DNA of 64,000 nt from Mercenaria mercenaria (taxonomy: Eukaryota > Mollusca > Bivalvia > Venerida > Veneridae): assembly GCF_021730395.1 (NCBI RefSeq), contig NC_069369.1:67669501-67733500 (forward strand). The letters are read 5' to 3'. The position numbers and the translations under genes were made by a program. Position 1 is the stretch's first letter. Every line of letters starts with the position of its first letter. Positions 35,575-48,113 of the stretch are shown here, piece after piece. The notes beneath the pieces are model-generated. The model saw nothing but the letters and a program-made list of their open reading frames with translations. It had not been told where the DNA came from and searched no databases.

Positions 35575-36050
35575 CAACACAATTAAATGTACATGTAGAA
35601 TGTCAGTGTGCACATTTTGACTGGTTATTTCGCTTGAACATTTTCTAATCAGAAACCTGCTATGAATGTTCTGTCAAATTAGTTCGTGCCTTTGAAGTAT
35701 GGGGTTTCTGTTAACAGTTTTACAGTATCTGATATGTAGTTTACAGGCGTTTTTCTTGAGATTCTGTGGTCAACATCTGTAGAGTCATTTGGATAATGTA
35801 CCTGAAAACGGATAACAAGTTACTGGTAGCTTGATATCTACAAGGTGTGTATGTTAATAAATGTGTTTAAGCCTTTAGATAATTCTAAAAAGAATGAACA
35901 CTTAGCATTTTGCGTTTGTTAAGTATGCGTTTAAGTAAATATGGCTTGAATGTCTGGTGCCAGAATATTTTTCAACGGCATTTAGTTTTATAATTGTGAC
36001 AAAAAGCAAATACGGCCATGCTGAAGGATGAATAATATCAAAATATAATT
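35575..36050. other. Intergenic spacer, unit 1
   Basis: Unique-looking, shared with 45,131-46,404 in unit 2 except for the 794 bp element inserted there. It holds the empty site for that insertion (TTTAAGTAAATATG at about 35,930). No gene. Confidence 0.45.
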
Positions 36051-36560
36051 TTATACCCCCGTTTCGAAACGTGACGTAATATGTGATATCTACAGCAGGC
36101 GTTGTCCACTAACGTTGTCCGCTCTCTAACTTGAGCAGTTCTTATCCAGCATTCACCAATTTTTGTTACAATGTTTCTTGGTATCATATTTCGACAAAGT
36201 TTGGTAGTCAGCTGAATTATCCCAGTGGCTCTGGAGTTACGGCCCAAGGATTACTAAAACTTGCAAAAACTAACCGTGTCAACTGTTACTTAGGTACTTC
36301 TAATCCAATGTTCACCAAGCTGGTTACAATGTTTATGAGCATAATATCTGAGACAAATTGGATAACCAAGTATAGATACTCCCAGTCGCAAAATTGGCAG
36401 TGTCCCTCGTTAATAACTTAAGATCATATCCAATCTTCAAACTTCGTTATAATGTTTATATTGGCCAGGTTCAATAACCAGCGGTATATATAGTACTTGT
36501 CGCTCTAGTGTGCTGTATGGGACTGAACGGGGACTGGCTGACGGTAATGTGCAGACCCAG
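36051..36560 (+). repeat. CCCCCGTTTCGAAACG-head repeat element, unit 1
   Basis: The head TACCCCCGTTTCGAAACG is palindromic around TTCGAA. Units follow with TTGTTACAATGTTTCTTGG, AATTATCCCAGTGGCTCTGG and a weaker second unit from about 36,300. The same element sits at 46,405-46,945 in unit 2. Resembles the other head-plus-array elements of the window. 36,560-37,346 is spacer with no gene. Confidence 0.5.
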
Positions 36561-37346
36561 CAGACTACTGTTAGCAGGCAAAATATCATTAATCTTGAAC
36601 GCAGAATTCTTTTCCTAATTCATATCAAAATGTTATAAATCTTATTAATAAAAAGATTTCATACTGGACTTGCTAGTTGTCCGAGGGTGGTCAGTGGATA
36701 TATTATGTCAATATTTAATAAATTGATTAATTTAGGAAATAATTTATAGCAAAACTGTGTTTTATTCACGATGGACGGTTGATAATTTCACGAGGGCGCA
36801 GCCAGGACGCCAGGACCGGAAATGGTAATACGTCTTGCGGAATGGTTCCATTAGGGCACAATTCTGCACAGCGAATACCAACTCATCGTGTGTGTAAATT
36901 AATCAAGACAGTTGTGTTATGTGACATTTGTTTTAGACATGTTTTTTTTTTTAGTAAATTTTTTTATCAGAAATGAAAGCGCTATTTCTCGATGCATACA
37001 TGACGCTATACATCAGGTCAAGGTGGCTTCAACATAGTATCAATGTCTTGTCATTATAATGATTACTTCATACTCCGTCTTTTTCCCTTAATTTAACCAA
37101 TCAAAATGCTTAAAACCTGAGTACTGGCCATATTCATTTTTTTAATTTTTTTTTTTATATATTTTAGCCCTGATTTTTTACAGTTAAGATTGGTATTGTT
37201 TTAAAAGACATGCACAATATCTTGTCTTATATTGTGTACAAAATTGCATAGAAGTAAAAATATATAAAATATTGAGATTTCAGTTTTGCTGTAGTTTTAC
37301 TCAATATTTTTGAAAAAAGATTATCAGACGTCTCATTTTACTGAAG

Positions 37347-37521
37347 TGGTGTTTTTCACGGTATTTAAGTTATTAACAATCAGACGTTGCTAATTACCTC
37401 ATTTTGAAATTCATCAAATAATTATTGCACGTGCATTTACATTTGATCACCTAATTCTGAAGCTAGACCGCTATATTTTCTCTTTGAAGCTCGCTTTTGG
37501 TCAACCATCAATAATAGATTT
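37347..37521 (+). promoter_or_regulatory. Promoter-like block of Cdc25 copy C
   Basis: Contains TTTTTCACGGTATTTAAG, CAATCAGACG, E-box CACGTG at 37,428-37,433, TTTGAA at 37,483-37,488 within TCTTTGAAGCTCGC, and CAACCATCAATAA. Conserved with the blocks upstream of A, B and D. In C it lies about 980 bp before the start codon because of the 780 bp insertion downstream. Confidence 0.55.
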
Positions 37522-37651
37522 TATTCCTTTATACCTCAGCAAACAATCGTTTTGAAAAGAGACAAACTGTAAATTGTTTTGAGTTGAATACTTTTTCATA
37601 AATGCCAGTCTTCTTATCAGTGATAAGCAAAAATCAAAACCCATTTTTGGC

Positions 37652-38431
37652 GCTTCTCCTAGCTCCCTGGTGCGTGCACGTCGCGGAGAGAGCACATATG
37701 GCGCTAACTGGGTCAGCGCCCTAACTAGGTCAACGTCTGATCTAGTTAGCGTCACATGACGAAAACCAGGGAGTGTGGCCGTAAAAAGGGGACATTCATC
37801 GGCTGAGCTTCATCTTGCCTACTTGCCTGCGTGTTGGACCTCTCTTCTACAACCGGGGTGCCGGGTCTGGTTGATCCGGCCACTCGATGCCGGATTACCA
37901 TCTCTGAGGATCTTCCGGTTTGATACATTGCCGAAAACTTCAGCTGGTTCATCGACGAGGCTGATGTTGGTTCGGAACCCCGACTCGATGCCGGATTACC
38001 ATCTCTGGGGGTTTCCTAATTCCGTGCTTACTCCAGCTGGTTCATCGACAAGGTGGGACCTCGGGACCAGGCTTCCAGATGCGACACTTCGGACAAGACG
38101 TTGGTGGAGGCGACGTACAACGCGGGACGATGGGGCGGGATGCAGAACAGGCGATCAGGACCGTTAAAAACGTAGATGAAATAACAGCGATGACAACAAC
38201 ATTAAGAAGACACACACATAACAGATGCTACATAATCACGATGACACATAATAGATGTTATATAATCACGATGACACACAACAGAAGATACATAACAACG
38301 ATGAAATTTAACTGATGTATTATAACGGGAGAGATGAAAAGACGATGTACGAGGAGGAGGAGAATAATTGTAGATATGCTCGCCCATATGGTTTACCGGT
38401 GGCGAGGGTAAAGAAACTCAACACACACACA
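37652..38431 (+). mobile_element. Unclassified 780 bp insertion, GC-rich
   Basis: Present upstream of copy C only; B and D have the empty site. Flanked by CATTTTTGGC at 37,642-37,651 and 38,432-38,441 (up to 10 bp). It is richer in G+C than its surroundings. Internally it holds two copies of a ~120 bp segment (around 37,880 and 37,990: CTCGATGCCGGATTACCATC, CAGCTGGTTCATCGAC), three copies of a ~32 bp word with ATAATCACGATGACACA (38,208-38,300), and a terminal CA run. The CA tail and the variable-length duplication suggest a retroposed element, but the class is unknown. Confidence 0.55.
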
Positions 38432-38500
38432 CATTTTTGGCACTCTGTGTTGTATATTTGTTTTACTGAAGTGTGTTTACTACTGGGTTTCCAATTCGCA

Positions 38501-41500
38501 ATGATGTGAGTATGATATGTCTTCTTTCATTATTAGCTTGCATGCTTGCCAGGTTGGCATGGGGTAAATGTTTTTGTTTTTTTTTATGGTGGGGGAGAGG
38601 GGGGTATTGGCGCCCGAATGGCACTATTCAGGGCGAAAACGAAGTATGGCAGTGTCTAGAATTGAATTGAGTCGTAAATTATTTTGATGCGGTCCTCTTT
38701 CATTTTTCCCTATCACTTTTCGTACAAAAATAAGTTATTATAAGACATTTAACAAGTTGACACAGCTGACAATATACGAGTCTACTTTTCCTGTAGAAGC
38801 AAAATAGCTGCGGAGATGAGAAGATTTGACAATATACAGTTTATATCTTGGAGCAAAGTCACATTTTAAAACGGCGATAAAAATAGCCATTATAAGAAAT
38901 GATAATAGTGACATTAAACAAAAAGCCCATCCCCGCAGTCAAGAATATTTGAATTAACTTTACCAAAAGAAACAAAATTACTGCCGAGGTGAGAAAATTT
39001 GACAATATGCAGTTTGTTTCTTGCAGCAAAATGGCATTTTAAGGGCGGAGAAACAATTGAGTTAGGAAACGGTGAATAATTAGGGGGTGGGGAAGTAGGA
39101 AGCAATAAAAACAACAAATCTTATCTGTCAATTAGTTCAATTAACCAATTGTCTCTCGCCTTCAGCGAAATAAAGTTAAAATATAAGGATCGATTTCGAA
39201 TTTTTTATATAATCATTTGCGGTAACACTGAAGAAAGCTGGTAATATATATTTTCTATATTTCACATTTTTATTGTTTAAATTCGTGATCCATATGCTTG
39301 TTTTATTAATTTCAATATCTATTATTTATAGCTAATACATGTATGCTCTGATTAGAATTGTGGCTTTACATAATTTGGCATTATTGCATTTCTTGAGAGA
39401 GAAAAAAAGACAAAATACATTTAGAACAGACCCTACGACCTACCTTTTTATTATTTTGACTAAGTTGACTGAGCTCAACAAATGAGCAAAATATCAGAAA
39501 ATCATGAAAGGATTTCAATCAAATGGAAAATTTTAGTGCATCAACAAGTTATTTTGTCAATTCAGTGAAAAATGCACATTTGATTATTAACATACCAACA
39601 CACTTATATGTTAAATGAATTAAAAAAGTTTGTTATCAAGTCGTTAAAGCCATGAGCTCCTAGACATCTTTGAGCAAACTTTGAGCAGAGTTACTCATCC
39701 TGTTCGAGCTTCCCACGTTCTTTATTTCTATTGTTTAAGTATGAATTAAAGTGTGTATTTAATGGTTAAAATTTAAAGTTAATGCCATTATCGTTGTTAT
39801 GTTGTATCATCTTCGAAGGAACCCATAAAAATTGTATCATCACCCAGACATTTTTATCAATAAGAAGTTACTGAATTATCAAATCTTCTATATAACTAAA
39901 CATTCTGTATCGTACTGTCTATAGCATAAGGACTGTGAAATTCGAGTAAGTTGAATCAAATATTTTTATTTTTATTGGCCATTATACAAGCCCAATATCA
40001 TAAAGTCATGATCATAAATTTTAATTGTCAATTAATCGAGAGATCAAGCTGTTAATTGGGCAGAACAGATGATCTATATGGTATCATGAAATAGTGGGCG
40101 GTAACTTACTGGAGATGTTAATTTATTCAATCAAATTGCATTATGGGACTTCTGTGTTAATCGTATTGTTTTGTGTCATTTCAGAAGAAAAAGTAGCGCT
40201 GCAGATAGGAGTCAAGGACCAAACGTAAGTATTTTTTTCCGCATTTATCTTCTATTTGAAAAAAAGAAGAAACATTAATAAAGCATATATATATAATATA
40301 ATATTCAAAAAAGCTACTAAATTTTCTTACCACAATCTTTAACAAAATTGTAAGCTGAATGCTCAAACAAGAAATATAGATCCTGTTATTTACTATTTGG
40401 AAAGAGGGTGCGCATTGTAACGGGAGTGCGAATCCGATAAAAGACGACCGCTTTTTAGGAGGCGATGGACGTACTATATTGACAAAACATCCAGATACAA
40501 ATGACCTGAGAAACACTTTTTTTTTATCACAGGTAGACAGATCAGATAAGTAAACTAATTTAGTGTTAATTTTTATGTATTTTTGATTTTTAGATTTCAA
40601 AGATGTTGAGATTCACACCGGGTAAGAACGTTGACGTCAACGACATTGATGCTATTGTTACGCCACCGGGTTACAGAGGGGACAGCTGGTTTTCAACGGA
40701 GACGCCATCGTCAGTGAGCAGCACCGACCAAGACGGATCCTTCGCAGAGGTAAGGCATATCAAAGTATTGATTTAGTCTAAAATAAACATGGATGTACAT
40801 TTGAGTACGCTTAAGTATCCAACACCTGTAAATGTCCGAATACGGACTATTTAAGAATTGAGATCAAGTTTATATTGAATATTCACCATAGTGAGTTTTT
40901 TCTTCATACTTCATATGAATTTAACATTCTGAAATACACGGCGCAACCTGCTTTCAAAATGTACAAAATAATTCAGAGACGTTCAAACAGCTGGTCATGG
41001 TATATTTTAAGTCAGACATCGAAATCCAAACGGTTCAAAGGAGATGGCATTTTCTTCTCTCTTAAAATTATTCCAAATATTAATGTAATAAAGTATTTTG
41101 GTATTATTTGGTATTAAAATTATTCCATGCATTGAATACGTTATTTAAAAACTTATTTTACAGGTTTGTCGCAAGCCACTTGGCCGCTTCCTGTCGTTTG
41201 ACGTGAAGAGAAGCTTGTTTTCCGGCAAGCGTCTCTCGGAGCAAGCAGACGATTCTCCCGTCACCAAGAGACTGCGCGAGACTGAGTCGGGTGTTGATCG
41301 TTTTTCGTTACAGGTAAATAAATTCTTAACGGACTTTCCATTTTAATTTTGATTCATTATTTTGAGAATAACCTTTCTCTCCGCTATGAATTGGAGTAGG
41401 GGAGACCGGGAATAGTTGTTACATTTTTCATATTTTATATTGTAAATCAATGCTTTCAGTCTTGTGTGTTTCCTTTCATCTTTGTTGTTGCGTAACTTTA

Positions 41501-43843
41501 TATCTACTGTAGGATGCTTTCTATATATCATTTATAGTTACATAATGTTTTAAAAAGTATATTATGTTTAAGAATCTAACTTGAGACACATTTTGTTAAT
41601 CATTATATTCTGTTATATTGCAGACGTTGTCTCCTACGTCAGAGAATGATGACGTCAAGTCAGTTGTTCATCGCCTGTCAACCGACGACGACGTTATTGC
41701 CGACGGTTCCTGTCAGTATACCCTACCTACGATCGCCGGTAAACACAGTGACTTGAAGGCTATTTCTCCAGAAACGGTGAGTTTTATCATATTTTATATG
41801 AATATCTACCGTTTTTCTATGTTTTTCAAGGCACAACAGTTCCACAATTATTTCGTATTTAATCTTAGTAACCGAACGCATTCTGTAAATTATATTTTTT
41901 AAGGCACAGCAGTTCCGCACTTCTTTCAATCTGAACAGAATTCATACATTGCAGCCTCGGAACTGCATGTGAATGATCTGTTCATTAGCTTGAATAAATG
42001 AATGGTGTATTTGCTGAACGAATGGGATCTGTCAAAAACTGAAAATTACGGCTACTTGTTACAAAAACAAAGTGCATACGTTAAAATATATTCAAAAGAT
42101 AAATAAATATCATTGTCATAAGTTTTTGACAAATTGTTTTTATTTTTGCAGATGAATGACGTTCTTCAGGGTTGCTATGACGACGAGATAGATCACGTGA
42201 CTGTCATTGACTGCAGATATCCGTATGAATTTGAGGGTGGTCACATCAAGGTAAATTTCTATATTATTAACGAAACGCGAAATGAAATACTGCCCAAATA
42301 GTAGCATTTTAGCTTGAAAAGCTGTGAAACAATTTTATTTTATCCAAAATCGTACGCATTCAGAAGGATTGACAGCAGCATTGTTCATGACCGTTTTTTT
42401 ACATTTTTTGAACTTGTTGTTAATATTTCTGTTTTTATTACAAGTTGATACAGTAGAGGAAAACACAGACAATCATAAAGACAGTAAAGGCAATTCAACA
42501 AATATTACCGCGTAACGTTATTATATATTTTGAATTACTTTTTCTTTTGAAAAGTCGAAATTGTAATTGACCTTCACTGGGACGGAAAAAATGCATTAGA
42601 ACTTCATTTCTGTAACATTTCACTTCCAGGGTGCCATCAACTTGTACACACGCAGTGCTATACGGGAGTTCCTCTCACGACACAGTTGTTCTCACGCTTC
42701 CTCCAAGAAACACGTGCTCATCTTCCACTGCGAGTTCTCATCAGAAAGAGGTCCTAAAATGTAAGTTTACTTTATTTTATGTTTCTGTAACTGAAATCGA
42801 GAGTGATGACATCCTGTGCTAGTTACTGTTACAGCGATTTATTATCTTCGCTCCAATTTGACCCAGTTTATAGACTGATATTTTTTATTGTCAAAACCAT
42901 TGGCTATCAAAATGTTTCTTCATTTTACTTTACCAAGACCGACTAATTGGACTATTTTTTTTATAACATGATTAATTCCTCGAATTTCTGTTAAAATTGG
43001 AAATGATTGAAAATATTTATATAAAAGGTTGTAAATATGGAGACAAGTACAAACAAGACTGATAAAGTATCTAGTGGCTTTTATTGTTATATTTTCAAGT
43101 AAGTACAAAAGAATACTTAATTTATAAATCACAAAGTTATATTCGATGTATACCAGTTTAAATAAAAATCAGACTCAGAAAATTAGTAAAAATGACTTTT
43201 ATTTTATAGGTACCGCCATCTGCGCAGTGAGGACCGTGCCATGAACAAAGACCACTACCCCCGCCTCAACTTCCCAGAAATCTACCTCCTCGAGGGTGGT
43301 TACAAAGCATTCTTCTACAAGTTTACGGTAAGATCAGTTATATTTAGTTTATTTCCATTGTTGCTTTTGCATATCCCAAGGATCACTCGCGCTTGTGGAA
43401 AAGACCAAAAAGATTAACAATTCTGATTACTTGTACCATAAAATTGCTCTAAACAGTATATTATTAAATTTTGGAGACTTTCCAAAATATTGAGTGTTTG
43501 CAGCAGAGGAATATTTACCCAAACACAAACGATTCATTACACTAAAAAAAAAATGCATTCTTTTTTGTAAACGACAAATCTCAATCGTTTCGTAATTTTA
43601 GATTCTCAATGCACTTTAGTTTAAGTTACACGACTCATATTAACTGACAGGGACAGCTTCTGTGTTCAATATGTAATGTTTATAATTGTATTTTTACCTT
43701 TTCAGAAGCAATGCTTACCCCAGACATACAAGCCCATGCTGCACAAGGACCATGCCGCTGATCTACGTCACTTCCGGGGAAAGTCTAAGTCATGGACCGC
43801 CGGTGAAAGACGACAACTCATGCGCACCACCCTTAGGTTTTAG
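38501..43843 (+). CDS. cdc25: M-phase inducer phosphatase (Cdc25), copy C (chimeric)
   Basis: Exons 38,501-38,505; 40,185-40,224; 40,594-40,749; 41,164-41,313; 41,624-41,776; 42,152-42,250; 42,630-42,760; 43,210-43,327; 43,706-43,843; 329 residues. All donors are GT and all acceptors AG. The short N-terminus (about residues 1-168) has six S/T-P sites and basic patches ([14 protein letters not shown]). The rhodanese-type catalytic domain follows: [26 protein letters not shown] with Cys235 and Arg241, [16 protein letters not shown]. The start exon reads ATGAT, so residue 2 would be Ile instead of Lys. Exons 1-4 and their introns match copy D; exons 5-9 and their introns match copy B. No stop or frameshift. 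Confidence 0.9.
40021..40150 (+). promoter_or_regulatory. Conserved intron-1 block, copy C
   Basis: Same words as in A, B and D: TTAATTGTCAATTAATCGAG, AAGCTGTTAATTGGGCAG, AGTGGGCGG and GCATTATGGGA, ending 35 bp before exon 2. Nearly identical to D, as expected from the recent duplication; the informative comparison is with A. Confidence 0.5.
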
Positions 43844-44859
43844 TGCCATCTGACCTTAGTGCTAATGAACACAAGAAACGAAACAAGCATATCTGTGATA
43901 AAAATGTGCAATATTTGAAGTAATGTGTAAACTTCTCATGTGTTTCGTAAAGTACAACAGTTGCAGTAGGACAGCTGCAGGATTCCGAATTGTGATTTGA
44001 TCATCGGTGCTCCCCTTAATATAATTGTTTGCCATATTTGAGCATGGACTTTTGATCAAGAATGTTTCTTTTTTTGTCAAGATTGAAATTACTCCAACAA
44101 TGCAACGGAAACCATAGTTAGGAATGTACGGCTTAAACAAATACGCATTTCTGATAAAATATATGTTAACTAAAAATTTATGTGAATTAAACAACATATT
44201 TTGGTGTAAATGATGAAACGATTTTAACATTCAACATTACTGTTCTTTGACTAGCTTTCTTGTATATATTGATGTACATACTATATTATTTATCAATATT
44301 TTTACTTTGTATGCTTACTGAAAAAAAAGAGCAATCAGATGTGCTCAACGTGTTCTTCCTTGAGATGCTTGTGTATAAATGAGAAGTGTTTTCCTATATC
44401 ATTTCTTTCTTTCTAATCCTTGTCTGTACCTCTTCCTTTGAAGTTTCATTTGTTTTTGTTATGAATTTGGCCCAAACAAATAAACAAAAGTACTCACCGA
44501 ATATTTGTACTGTTTTGTATTTGACCCACTTTACACTGTTGTCAACTCTTGACTGTTACACTGCGGTTTTTCGTTTACATACGCACGTTTTGAAGGTCCA
44601 AATCGAACGCTAGGCCCTGGTGACCCGTGCACTCTTCCCCCAGTCGGTTGAGCATCAAAGTTGCAGGGGAAATAGATTTTGGCAAAATATTAAGTAAGTT
44701 TTAGGGAGAAACTGCATGTACAAAAGTGTCTCTGAGGAAATGGTTAACATGTTCAGTACTTTACTAAGTGTCAAATTTATAGCAGATGCACAAAGTTAAA
44801 TTAGCTGCACCAGGAATTTTCACTGTCTGTTTAGTGTTTATGAAATTATTTTAAATAAA
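43844..44859 (+). other. 3' untranslated region and flank of copy C
   Basis: Near-identical to the flank of copy B. The candidate poly(A) signal region is AAACAAATAAACAAAAG at about 44,474-44,490. No other gene. Confidence 0.4.
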
Positions 44860-45130
44860 TAATATTTGTTTGTTTATTTTGGGTTTAATTCTGTTCTTAA
44901 CAGTATTTCAATTATGTGACGGCGGGCTGTTAACCTAACCATTGTTCCTGGAATTTGTACCAGTACAAACCAGTTCTCCGCAAGTAACTTCAAACTTCCC
45001 CACATGAATCAGAGGTGGAGTACGAATGATTTCAGACACAATCGTCACGCTAACATATGCCTCGTCCGAGGATCGAACTCACGATCCGTAGATCTACGCT
45101 CTCCATATTGAGCTAAACCGGCGAGCTAAT
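44860..45130 (-). mobile_element. tRNA-derived SINE, unit 2
   Basis: Same insertion as 35,305-35,574, with the better preserved B box (GTGAGTTCGATCC on the minus strand). Shared by both duplication units, hence older than the duplication. Confidence 0.65.
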
Positions 45131-45490
45131 CAACACAATTAAATGTACATGTAGAATGTCAGTGTGCACATTTTGACTGGTTATTTCGCTTGAACATTTT
45201 CTAATCAGAAACCTGCTATGAATGTTCTGTCAAATTAGTTCGTGCCTTTGAAGTATGGGGTTTCTGTTAACAGTTTTACAGTATCTGATATGTAGTTTAC
45301 AGGCGTTTTTCTTGAGATTCTGTGGTCAACATCTGTAGAGTCATTTGGATAATGTACCTGAAAGTGGATAACAAGTTAATGATAGCTTGATATCTACAAG
45401 GTCTGTATGTTAATAAATGTGTTTAAGCCTTTAGATAATTCTATAAAGAATGAACACATAGCATTTTGCGTTAGTTAAGTATTCGTTTAA

Positions 45491-46284
45491 GGTTTAGGAG
45501 TATATCACCAAAACACAGAAATATTTTATAAACGAACAACATCGTTACCAATATTTTACCTGACCATTACATGTCCTGCCGTACTGTCCCGTACTGAAAA
45601 TATTCTGAAAAAGTTGTCCCCCTTTGAAAATGAATGCCATTTGTAAAGACATAAAAATAAACAATCGTTGAAAACTGTGTTCCACCTAGTTATGTGAAAT
45701 TTCAACACTCGCACGCTATTACAAATGCATCAAAACAAACATGTGTAACAGTTCCTTGAAAATGGTGAGTTTTTAAAAGCGCTTGACTGTCTGGAAGTGG
45801 GGCCTGTTTAAACAGTTCTTTTTTTCGGAATTCAATGGTTATATCAGTATACTGACGCTTGTTTTGTAGAGTAATATAAGTAACATACACGCTATCATTA
45901 CAAAAACAACAAAACAAGTGTCAGTATACTAATATAAACATTGAATTCCGAAAAAAGGACTGCCTTAATGGGACCCACTTCCGGGCAGTCAAACGCCTTC
46001 AAAAACTCACCATTTTCAAAAAACTGTTACACATGTTAGTTTTGATTCATTGGCAGTCGCATGCGAGTGTTGAAATTTCACATAATTAAGTTGAACACAG
46101 TTTTCAGCAATTGTTTATTTTTATTTCTTTACAAATGGCATTCATTTTCAAAGGGTGACAACTTTTTCAGAATATTTTCAGTACGGGACAGTACGGCAGA
46201 ACATGTAATGGTTAAGTAAAATATTGGTAACGATGTTATTCGTTTATAAAATATTTCTGTGTTTTGGTGATATACTCCTAAACC
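45491..46284. mobile_element. 794 bp near-complete palindrome at a TTAA site
   Basis: Flanked by TTAA at 45,487-45,490 and 46,285-46,288. The left arm begins GGTTTAGGAGTATATCACC and the right arm ends with its complement. The arms are about 380 bp each and match with few mismatches; the loop of about 30-40 bp lies near 45,885. The homologous place in unit 1 (about 35,930) has one TTAA and no insertion. TTAA specificity suggests piggyBac-type mobilisation. No protein is encoded; a transcript would form a long hairpin. Confidence 0.8.
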
Positions 46285-46404
46285 TTAAGTAAATATGACT
46301 TTAATGTCTGGTGCCAGAATATTTTTCAACGGCATTTAGTTTTGTAATGGTGACAAAACGCATATACGGTCATGCTGAAGGAGAAATAGTATCAAAATAT
46401 AATA

Positions 46405-46945
46405 ATACCCCCGTTTCGAAACGGGACTATTATGTGATATCTACGGCAAGCGTTGTCCACAAACTTTGTCCGCTCTGTAACTTGAGTAGTTCTTATCCAA
46501 CGTCCACCAAATTTTGTTACAATGTTTCTTGGTATCATATCTCGGCAAAGTTTGGTAGTCAACTGAATTATCCCAGTGGCTCTGGAGTTACGGCCCATGG
46601 ATTACAAAAACTGGCAAAATCTGACAGCATCAACTGTTACAATGTTCACCAAGCTGGTTACAATGTTTATGAGCATAATATCTGAGACCTATTGGATAAC
46701 CAAGTAGATACTCCCGGTCACTCTTGAGTTATAACCATTTAATAAAAGTCGCAAAATTGGCAGTGTCCTTCGTTAATAACTTAAGCAGATCATATTCAAT
46801 CTTCACCAAACTTAGTCATAATGTTTATGGGCATGTTATATTGGCCAGGTTTAATAGTCCTTGTCGCTCTAGTGTGCTGTATGGGACTGAACAGGGACTG
46901 GCTGACGGTAATGTGCAGACCCAGCAGACCACTGTTAGCAGGCGT
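46405..46945 (+). repeat. CCCCCGTTTCGAAACG-head repeat element, unit 2
   Basis: Counterpart of 36,051-36,560, slightly longer because it keeps one sub-repeat (ATTTAATAAAAGTCGCAAAA...) that unit 1 lacks. 46,946-47,249 is spacer shared with unit 1. Confidence 0.5.
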
Positions 46946-47258
46946 TGAACGGAGAATTCTTATCCTAATTCACATCAAAATGTTATTAATCTTATTAATG
47001 AAAAGTTTTCATACTGGACTTGCTAGTTGTCCGAGAGTGGTCAGCGCATATATTATGTCAAAATTAAATAACTTGATTAATTTAGGAAATAATTTATAGC
47101 AAAACCGTGTTTTAAAACTATTTATACACGATGGGCGGTTAATAATTTCACGAGGGCGCAGCCAGGACGCCAGGACCGGAAATGGTACGTCTTGCGGAAT
47201 GGTTCCATTAGGGCACAAATGATGGCGAATTATTGTGCACAGCGAATACCAACTCATC

Positions 47259-47475
47259 TAGACTAGCTCCTAGACTATGATATATCTTCTTACATTTTTA
47301 TGATTGAATATATTGAACTGAGCCAGTCTATATTCTATGTCCAATATCATAATTTCAACATCAGTCCTGTGTGAAAATCTCTAAAATAGACTGGCTTTTG
47401 TCTCTATGAAATTGAATTTGTCAAAAAAGGGAAAAATATAGAAATATAGTTATTATCAGTCTAGTGGCTAGTCTA
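47259..47475. mobile_element. 217 bp MITE with 9 bp duplication
   Basis: Inverted ends TAGACTAGCTCCTAGACT and, reversed from the right, TAGACTAGCCACTAGACT. Flanked by exact CAACTCATC at 47,250-47,258 and 47,476-47,484. Unit 1 (about 36,880) carries the uninterrupted CAACTCATCGTGTG. Superfamily not assigned. Confidence 0.78.
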
Positions 47476-47939
47476 CAACTCATCGTGTGTGTAAATTAAT
47501 CAAGACAGTTGTGTTATGTGACGTTTCGTTTTAGACATGTTTTTTTAGTAAAATTTTTGATCAGAATTGAAAGCGCTATTTCTCGATGCATACATGTCGC
47601 TATACATCAGGTCAAGGTGGCTTCAACATATTATTAATGTGTTGTCATTATAATGATTACTTCATACTCCGTCTTTTTCCCTTAATTTAACCAATCAAAA
47701 TGCTTAAAACCTGAGTACTAGCCATATTCTTATTATTATTTTTTTTTTTTTTTATATTTTAGCCCTGATTTTTTACAGTTAAGATTGGTATTGTTTTAAA
47801 AGGCATGCACACTATCTTGTCTTATACTGTGTACAATATTGCATAGGACTTTATAATTAAAAATATATAAAACATTGAGATTTCAGTTTTCGCTGTAGTT
47901 TTACTCAATATTTTTGAAACGTCTCATTTTACTGAAGTG

Positions 47940-48113
47940 GTGTTTTTCACGGTATTAAAGTTATCAACAATCAGACGTTGCTAATTACCTCATTTTGAAA
48001 TTCATCAAATAATTATTGCACGTGCATTTACATTTGAACACCTAATTCTGAAGCTAGACCGCTATATTTTCTCTTTGAAGCTCGCTTTTGATCAACCATC
48101 AATAAAAGATTTT
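47940..48113 (+). promoter_or_regulatory. Promoter-like block of Cdc25 copy D
   Basis: As in C: E-box CACGTG at 48,019-48,024, TTTGAA at 48,074-48,079, ATCAACCATCAATAAAAG. Cut at its downstream edge by the foldback element at 48,114. Confidence 0.55.

Larger units (their letters stand above)
31920..41400 (+). repeat. Tandem segmental duplication, unit 1
   Basis: Runs from intron 4 of copy B through its 3' half, the intergenic space and the 5' half of copy C to intron 4 of C. Matched nearly base for base by unit 2 (41,455-51,925), apart from insertions. Boundaries are by eye: B and C intron 4 become alike at TCAGTCTTGTG (31,924 and 41,456), and C and D intron 4 stop being alike after GCTATGAATTGGA (about 41,395) and GCTATGAACTGGA (about 51,920). 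Confidence 0.7.

Noticed and set aside
38079-38387. Frames with repeated MTHNRCYII- or CHRDYITSIM-like peptide
   Set aside because: They come from the 32 bp repeat inside a recent insertion absent from paralogous loci.
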